NCBI GenBank assembly: GCA_031127085.1
Contig: JARIEY010000004.1
Coordinates: 1 to 47,685 of the forward strand
DNA length: 47,685 nucleotides
From: Gemmatimonadota bacterium
GTDB taxonomy: Bacteria; Gemmatimonadota; Gemmatimonadetes; Gemmatimonadales; Gemmatimonadaceae
Direction of reading: 5' to 3'
Positions within the stretch are counted from its first letter, which is position 1. Each line of letters opens with the position of its first letter. Positions 42,915 through 47,685 of the stretch are shown piece by piece. Made by a program: the position numbers and the translations under genes. The notes beneath the pieces are model-generated. The model saw nothing but the letters and a program-made list of their open reading frames with translations, was not told the DNA's origin and did no database searches.

Positions 42915-44204
42915 CTACGCGATACCCTTGGCGATGGCCTTCAGCACGGCGTCGCCGAACGTGTCGATCTCGTCGACGCTCGTGTAGACGCTGGGGGTGA
43001 TGCGAATGCCGCTGAACTCCGGATGGCCAATCGGCGTGGTGACGATCTTGTGCTTGTCCAGCAGCCACCCGCCCAGCTTGCCGGGTTCGATGCCGTCGAC
43101 GCTGAACATGCAGATGGCGCCGGCGCGATCGTTGTCGAGCGGCGTCAGCACCTTCACCCTGTCACTCGCGGCAAGCAGGCGCTTGGCCCACCGGTCGCGC
43201 AGATAGCGGAGCCGCGCGATCTTGCGCTCGGGGCCGATGCCGCGACTGAACGCGAGCGCGGCGGAAACGGCGTTGAAGTTCGCCTGGGGGTGCGTGCCGA
43301 TCTCCTCGTACTTCCGGATGTTCGCGGCATTGCCCTCGGTGGAGCCCATCAGCGACCAGAGCTGCGGAATCTTGGCCTTGCGCACATACAGGAATCCGGT
43401 GCCGATGGGGGCGTGCGTCCACTTGTGGAGCGACGTGCCGTAATAGTCGCAGTCCAGCTGGTCGCGCGTGAACGGGAAATGGTTGAACGCGTGCGCGCCG
43501 TCGACAAAGACCTCGATGCCGAGCGGGCGGGCCATCTGCACGATCTGCCGCACGGGGAGGATCTGCCCCGTCAGGTTGGTGATGTGCGTGACCTCGATCA
43601 CCTTGGTGCGCGGCGTGATCGCCTTCCGGAACTGCTCCACGATGTACTCGTCCGACGGCGGCGGCACCTTGAAGGAGATCTGGTTCAGCACGATCCCCTC
43701 GCGCTTCACGCGCTGCTGCCACGACGTGATCATGCGCGGGTAGTTCTGGTTGGTCAGCAGCACCTCATCGCCGCGTTTGAGATCGATGCCGAAGATCATG
43801 ATCTCATTGGCTTCGGAGGCGTTGCGCACGACCGCCATTTCCTCCGGATCGCAGCCGAAGTCGCGGGCCAGGTCGCGCCGCGTGCTCTCCATCCGCGGCT
43901 CGAGCACGCGCCACATATGCTCGACCGGCAGTTCGTTGGTGAACTTGAGGTCGCGGATCATCTGCTCGAGCACGTGCGACGGCGTCGGCGAAATCCCCCC
44001 GTTATTGAGGTTGATCATCGTGCGATCGGCGTCGAAGGCGCGCTGGATCTGCGCCCAATACAGCTCGTCGTCGGCGAGCGCCGCCGGGGCGCGGTCGCCC
44101 GCGATCACGTTGGCCTTGAAGAGCTGTTCCATGGCATTGGCGCGAAACGCGGGAAGCGTGACGCCGGCAGCCGTGAGGCCCGCAAGGAAGTTGCGACGGT
44201 CCAT
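42915..44204 (-). CDS. Tat-exported class V aminotransferase (isopenicillin-N-epimerase-like)
   Basis: This 429-aa protein begins MDRRNFLAGLTAAGVTLPAF, a twin-arginine signal. The PLP fold-type I class V domain follows: INLNNGGISPTPSHVLEQM, VVRNASEANEIMIFGIDLKRGDEVLLTNQNYP, the cofactor Asp in VFVDGAHAFNHFPF, and the Schiff-base Lys in YYGTSLHKWTHAPIGTGFLYVR. Relatives are annotated as isopenicillin-N epimerases or cysteine desulfurase-like proteins; the substrate is unknown. PLP-enzyme export through Tat fits folding with cofactor in the cytoplasm. An open frame to 44264 exists, but the signal peptide fixes the start. It appears monocistronic. Confidence 0.9.
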   Translation of the reverse strand: MDRRNFLAGLTAAGVTLPAFRANAMEQLFKANVIAGDRAPAALADDELYWAQIQRAFDADRTMINLNNGGISPTPSHVLEQMIRDLKFTNELPVEHMWRVLEPRMESTRRDLARDFGCDPEEMAVVRNASEANEIMIFGIDLKRGDEVLLTNQNYPRMITSWQQRVKREGIVLNQISFKVPPPSDEYIVEQFRKAITPRTKVIEVTHITNLTGQILPVRQIVQMARPLGIEVFVDGAHAFNHFPFTRDQLDCDYYGTSLHKWTHAPIGTGFLYVRKAKIPQLWSLMGSTEGNAANIRKYEEIGTHPQANFNAVSAALAFSRGIGPERKIARLRYLRDRWAKRLLAASDRVKVLTPLDNDRAGAICMFSVDGIEPGKLGGWLLDKHKIVTTPIGHPEFSGIRITPSVYTSVDEIDTFGDAVLKAIAKGIA

Positions 44205-44367
44205 GGGAGTGAGAGACGGTGGACGGTGTACGAGCGAGGACGGACTCAGGGGGCGACGCTTCACACGCGTCAGCTGCGGCTAATATGCGGACTCACGGGC
44301 GATGCGCCAGCCGACGCCCCTTTCCCTTGCTCTCTTCTATCTCCCCTCTCCCATCTCCAGTCTGCCG

Positions 44368-45513
44368 TTACGGCACTACAACCAACCCGGCCTCGCCCCC
44401 AAATTCGTCCGTCACCTTGGTGAGGTTGGCCGGCGCACGCCACTCGCTGCCGTTGATGCGAACCGCCACACGCTGCGGGCCGGGGGGCACGTGGACCTGC
44501 AGTTCCCACGCATCGAGCACCCACTGCATGCGCACCGGCTGCCAGGCGCTGAAGCTCCCGTACGCCTCCACACGCGCCGACGCGTTGGCCAGCACGCGGA
44601 TGGTCATCGTCGCGCCGCCGTCGGGATCGCCCCGCATCAACACGATGGCGCCGTAGCGGTCGATTTGCAGCACGGCCGGATCGCGCCGCAGAAAGAGCAC
44701 GCGCACTGATGCCGAGAGGAACTTCGCGTCAGGCAACGCTCGCAGGGGATCGGCCAGCTGACGCCCCCCCGAAACCGTGAGCGCGATGACCGGCGACAGA
44801 TAGAAGGCCGCGGCAAGCATCATCGCGCGGTCGTTGACCTTGGTGGCCACCCCTTCGCCGCGACGCAGCGTACCGACGGCAGCCAGATCCAGGGCCGCAA
44901 AGCTCTGCTGCACCGTGACGGTGGCATCGCGCACGATATACGGCCCAACCGGGCGTCGTGACGGCAGACTGCTCGCGGCGAGCAGGTCGGTGTCGCGCGA
45001 GCGGGTGACAACACCGGCCACCGTGCCAGAGGTCCGCCCGTACTCACCCCACGCCCCAACATCGTAGGCCGACGACTGCAGGTTGGTCCCCGTGCGGTTG
45101 GTCACGCCCGCCGCGGTGCCAGCCCAGACGCCGCGCGGCCCGTAGGCGTGTTGTACCCGGAGAAACGTGGCGCCATTGCCGCCGCTCGACAGCGAGTTCA
45201 ATCCAAAGAGCGCGCCAGCGATGCCCGACTCCACACGCCAATGCGGCTGCCGCGCAAACTGATAACGGATCGCGAGCAGTCCCTGCGCCGTGTCGATAGA
45301 GTCGCGGGCGGCGGTCATTGACCCGCTCGCCGTGGTGACGACCCGTTCGTGCGTCCTGCGCCATGTCAGTCCCAACAGGGCGGCATTGCGCGACCGCGTA
45401 CCGGCCTGCCGAACCTCGGCGACGCCCGCTTCCACGCGAATCTCATCAGGGGCCTGCGCCGCCGCGGTGCGGAACGCGGCGATCAGCAAGCAGGCGGCAA
45501 CGGGACCCCTCAT
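44368..45513 (-). CDS. Secreted barrel-like protein with C-terminal glycogen-binding-like fold
   Basis: This 381-aa protein has a signal peptide (MRGPVAACLLIAAFRTAAAQ). About 270 residues of alternating beta-strand pattern follow (for example TWRRTHERVVTTASGSMTAARD, VWAGTAAGVTNRTGTNLQSS), as in outer-membrane barrels. Residues about 295-381 match the AMPK/isoamylase N-terminal (E-set) layout: IRVLANASARVEAYGSFSAWQPV, then VPPGPQRVAVRINGSEWRAP. A similar and better conserved fold occurs in the second gene of the same operon. It does not end in the aromatic residue typical of barrels, so membrane insertion is inference. It lies 10 bases after the previous gene. Confidence 0.7.
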   Translation of the reverse strand: MRGPVAACLLIAAFRTAAAQAPDEIRVEAGVAEVRQAGTRSRNAALLGLTWRRTHERVVTTASGSMTAARDSIDTAQGLLAIRYQFARQPHWRVESGIAGALFGLNSLSSGGNGATFLRVQHAYGPRGVWAGTAAGVTNRTGTNLQSSAYDVGAWGEYGRTSGTVAGVVTRSRDTDLLAASSLPSRRPVGPYIVRDATVTVQQSFAALDLAAVGTLRRGEGVATKVNDRAMMLAAAFYLSPVIALTVSGGRQLADPLRALPDAKFLSASVRVLFLRRDPAVLQIDRYGAIVLMRGDPDGGATMTIRVLANASARVEAYGSFSAWQPVRMQWVLDAWELQVHVPPGPQRVAVRINGSEWRAPANLTKVTDEFGGEAGLVVVP

Positions 45514-45523
45514 CGCATGGACG

Positions 45524-46162
45524 TCACGGCCTCCGCGGATTGGTGAACGCGGACGCAGCGGGGGCGGGTGGCAGGAGCGACATCACCCCGCGGGCGCGCA
45601 GATCGAGTGCAGCTTCCGGCGCCCAGCCGGCGGCGACGTCGCCTTGGACCGACTGCGCAAGAGCGTAGAGCTGCACGTTCGTGGCCCCGCGCGCCATCAG
45701 GTCAGTAACCGTCTGGGCAGCGCGTGCCGGCGGCAGCCCCTTCGCGACGAGCTCAGTGAGCACGCCGAGCGGAAGGGCCAGTGACCGGCTGGGCCAGGCC
45801 GCGCGCATCTTCTTCAGAATGGGCGCGGGAACGCCGACATAGAGCGCGTCGGCGCCGGCAGCAATCTCGTCCTCGCTTGGGTTGGGCGCGAGCTGATCGC
45901 GCGCAACCTGCAGCCGCTTTCCAAGGGCGGCGACGGCGTCCGTAATGCGCTTCGGCGTTGCCCGCTTGGCGATCCCCTCGTTGGCCTTGGCGATCAAGAG
46001 GCCCTCGGGAAGCCCAATCGCTCGCGCAGTCACGAGCTCACGCTCGACGGCACGTCGGACACCAGCGTCCGCCGTCGCATCGAGGCGCGCCGCTTGCGCC
46101 GACGCCGCGGAGACCGCGGTGAACGAGGCAAGCGAGAGAAGGGTCAGTCGACGAATTGTCAT
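45524..46162 (-). CDS. Secreted alpha-helical protein of unknown function
   Basis: This 212-aa protein starts with a signal peptide (MTIRRLTLLSLASFTAVSAASAQA). The rest is mainly helical, with segments such as RRAVERELVTARAIGLPEGLLIAKANEGIAKR and LGVLTELVAKGLPPARAAQTVTDLMARG. I do not recognise a family. The region GLPEGLL, GVPAPIL and GLPPARA recurs, hinting at an internal repeat. Its ATG overlaps the previous gene's stop by one base (TAATG). It is the third gene of the ECF operon, so a periplasmic role in the same response is inferred. Confidence 0.7.
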   Translation of the reverse strand: MTIRRLTLLSLASFTAVSAASAQAARLDATADAGVRRAVERELVTARAIGLPEGLLIAKANEGIAKRATPKRITDAVAALGKRLQVARDQLAPNPSEDEIAAGADALYVGVPAPILKKMRAAWPSRSLALPLGVLTELVAKGLPPARAAQTVTDLMARGATNVQLYALAQSVQGDVAAGWAPEAALDLRARGVMSLLPPAPAASAFTNPRRP

Positions 46163-46746
46163 TACGGTGCCTGCACGATAAGTACGGAGTTTTCACGCCC
46201 GAAGTCCAGATCACGCGAGCGCTGGGCGCGCGGATCGGTCATCCAGGTGGTGCCATCCACGACGAACGCATACACATGGCGCCCCGCCGACAGCGGGACC
46301 GTAACGCTCCACGTCCCCGCCTCGCGACCGGGCTCCAACAGCGTCGCGCTCTGGGACCAGCCGTTGAAGTCGCCTACCAGCGCCACCTGCGCCGCCCGTA
46401 CGTCACGCAGGGTGAACTGCACGGGGACGGGCATCGGCTCGCCATTGCGCGACGCTGGAACGACGGGGAGCGCCTGGGCCGCGGGCGCCCCGGCCAGCTG
46501 CGGCGCTCGCTCGTCGACCGTCGTGGCCTGCCGCGCCACGAAGCCGAGCAACAGTCCAGCGGCGGCCAGCGTCGCCGTGGCCGTCAGTGAGAACGGCGCG
46601 GAGGGCCACGTGACACCGCGCCACCACCGGCGCGGGCGCCCTTCAACCGTACTGAGAATGCGCGAGACGAGCCGCGGGTTGTTCCCCGCGCGCCGCCGCA
46701 GCGCGTCCGCCGCCCGCTCAATCAGTTCGTCATGTGCTTCAATCAC
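46162..46746 (-). CDS. Single-pass membrane protein with periplasmic glycogen-binding (AMPK/CBM48-like) domain
   Basis: This 194-aa protein has a short cytoplasmic N-terminus (residues 1-50, helical, with EAHDELIERAADALRRRAG), one transmembrane helix (about 52-71, FSLTATATLAAAGLLLGFVA), a linker, and a C-terminal E-set domain (about 108-190). That domain carries the AMPK-CBM pattern AQVALVGDFNGW, GTWSVTVPLSAGRHVYAFVVDGTTWMTDP. It stands where an anti-sigma factor is expected, one base after the ECF sigma gene and with AGGAG 7-8 bases before its GTG. The zinc anti-sigma HxxxCxxC motif is absent. A role as sensor and anti-sigma factor is inference; a simple carbohydrate-binding protein is the alternative. 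Confidence 0.8.
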   Translation of the reverse strand: MIEAHDELIERAADALRRRAGNNPRLVSRILSTVEGRPRRWWRGVTWPSAPFSLTATATLAAAGLLLGFVARQATTVDERAPQLAGAPAAQALPVVPASRNGEPMPVPVQFTLRDVRAAQVALVGDFNGWSQSATLLEPGREAGTWSVTVPLSAGRHVYAFVVDGTTWMTDPRAQRSRDLDFGRENSVLIVQAP

Positions 46747-46747
46747 G

Positions 46748-47377
46748 TCACATCTCCTGTTCCAGGCGGGTGCGCAGCGCATCACACGCGCGCTTGACCC
46801 GCATACGAAGTGCCGACAACCGCACTCCGGTGATGACCGCCATATCCTCGTACGACAAATCCTCCACGTGCCGCAGGAGGAACGCTTCTCGCTGCTCCGA
46901 CGGCAGCTCCTCGAGCGCCGCCTCGACCGCTTCCATAAAATCCCGCGAGGAGTCGGGCGACTCCGCCGCCACGGCGGGCAGCTCGCCCGTGACCACCAGC
47001 GATTCCCGCCGACGCCGACGCTCCCGCGCCGTGCGGCACCGATTCGCCAAAATGCGGAACAGCCAGGGTTCGAACCGCGCATCCGGCCGGAACTGCCCCA
47101 GGTGGTCGTAGACACGCACGAACGTGTCTTGCACCGCCTCCTCCGCATCCTCCTCCTCGCCCAGCATGTACCGCGCATACCGCAAACAGCGCCCGTGGAA
47201 GAACTCCACGAGTTCCGCAAACGCCGCAACGTCCCCGTTGCGCGCGCGCAACGGAATGGCGGGATCGATGTCGGTACTCGGTCGCACGGGAATCGGATCG
47301 GCGGGTTGGATAGCCCACAATACCCCGTGCGCCTCCTCCCTCGCTACCGTCCCCACCCGCCGTGCGCGCGATGCCAT
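46748..47377 (-). CDS. ECF-type RNA polymerase sigma factor
   Basis: This 209-aa ECF sigma factor has region 2 at about residues 46-115 (AFAELVEFFHGRCLRYARYMLGEEEDAEEAVQDTFVRVYDHLGQFRPDARFEPWLFRILANRCR) and region 4 at about 150-200 (ALEELPSEQREAFLLRHVEDLSYEDMAVITGVRLSALRMRVKRACDALR). No region 3 or extra C-terminal domain is present. The first about 40 residues are not conserved. The ATG at 47377 has GGAG four bases before it; a GTG at 47287 is a possible later start without a Shine-Dalgarno. It heads a four-gene operon with the glycogen-binding-domain proteins and may control that operon. Confidence 0.93.
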   Translation of the reverse strand: MASRARRVGTVAREEAHGVLWAIQPADPIPVRPSTDIDPAIPLRARNGDVAAFAELVEFFHGRCLRYARYMLGEEEDAEEAVQDTFVRVYDHLGQFRPDARFEPWLFRILANRCRTARERRRRRESLVVTGELPAVAAESPDSSRDFMEAVEAALEELPSEQREAFLLRHVEDLSYEDMAVITGVRLSALRMRVKRACDALRTRLEQEM

Positions 47378-47638
47378 CAGACTCCGCCGAGAGAGACCAC
47401 CCTACCCTTCCCTCCACGCCTCGGACTGCCACACCGACATGGCGATCCGCATCTACTTTCAAGCCATTGCCAATAAACACTTTAGACATCTGCCACTACC
47501 CCGGACACATCGTCCTCATCCGGATCGGCTACACTTGCACATACCCGCCGTGGCCGTCTGGCGTCACATTCATTATCGGCTGGCGCCCGCCAATCACCCG
47601 TGGCATTCTGTGGGACACTTCCCGATCAGGAATAGTTC

Positions 47639-47685
47639 GTGACCAGCTCCCTCGCCGACGCTCCAGCGACCGCCGCGCCTGCCGG
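47639..47685 (+). CDS. Possible start of a gene running off the right edge
   Basis: A GTG at 47639 is preceded by AGGA at 7 bases and opens a frame without stops to the window edge (VTSSLADAPATAAPA). Only 15 codons are visible, so the product cannot be named. It is divergent from the ECF sigma gene. The 260 bases between them contain no other frame that I can support. Confidence 0.35.
   Translation, partial: MTSSLADAPATAAPA

Noticed and set aside
47060-47085. GGTTCGAA, like a tRNA T-loop
   Set aside because: It lies inside the conserved region 2 of the ECF sigma factor, and no acceptor stem or anticodon arm can be formed around it.
46747-47229. Extension of the glycogen-binding membrane protein upstream to 47229
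   Set aside because: That stretch is out of frame with, and antiparallel in meaning to, the well-defined ECF sigma gene. A Shine-Dalgarno stands directly before the GTG at 46746.

Overview
The window is high-GC chromosomal DNA from a Gram-negative (diderm) heterotroph. It has a TamA/TamB outer-membrane assembly pair, Tat-type and Sec signal peptides, a large Tricorn-type secreted protease, and glycoside hydrolases. Gene style (many GTG starts, 1-4 base stop/start overlaps, a myxobacteria-like Ser/Thr kinase, proteins with AMPK-type glycogen-binding folds) suggests a member of Gemmatimonadota or a close relative. That placement is inference from gene content, not from a marker-gene search. No rRNA, tRNA, CRISPR array, prophage or transposase was recognised.

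Layout. 1-4.8 kb (-): tamA then tamB (tamB runs off the left edge). 5-7.7 kb: four-helix-bundle protein, TrxR-like ferredoxin-NADP reductase, Ser/Thr kinase. 7.8-9.5 kb (+): cobalamin adenosyltransferase overlapping aroB. 9.8-10.7 kb: a 297-aa primary-like sigma-70 factor. 10.9-17.3 kb (+): a tightly overlapped operon glcD-glcE-glcF, a HAD hydrolase, ygfZ and an SDR epimerase. 17.4-26.2 kb: single housekeeping and transport genes (lipoprotein, molybdopterin oxidoreductase, MFS, NiCoT-type permease, TRIC channel, short MutY, citrate synthase, TauE/SafE). 26.3-34.8 kb: Tricorn protease, PLP decarboxylase, M14 carboxypeptidase, GH29. 34.8-38 kb: GH3 and EVE protein, in one run with GH29. 38-42.5 kb (-): a three-gene signalling operon (pseudo-receiver/Fis regulator, GAF-PAS hybrid kinase, REC-PAS kinase). 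42.9-44.2 kb: Tat-exported class V aminotransferase. 44.4-47.4 kb (-): ECF sigma factor, single-pass protein with a glycogen-binding fold, secreted protein, and a barrel-like secreted protein that also ends in a glycogen-binding-like fold. A partial gene may start at the right edge.

The most interesting points are: (1) the ECF operon, in which the usual anti-sigma position holds a membrane protein with a periplasmic carbohydrate-binding fold, and a related fold recurs in the last gene; (2) the signalling operon whose DNA-binding regulator has lost the phospho-acceptor Asp and the signalling Lys; (3) a HAD hydrolase in the glycolate operon whose DxD motif is ExE; (4) several intergenic repeat families with strict 7-bp or 11-bp periods, including an inverted 11-bp array that exactly fills the gap between two convergent stop codons; and (5) a promoter layout that implies leaderless mRNAs for several genes (-10 box ending 5-7 bases before the start codon).
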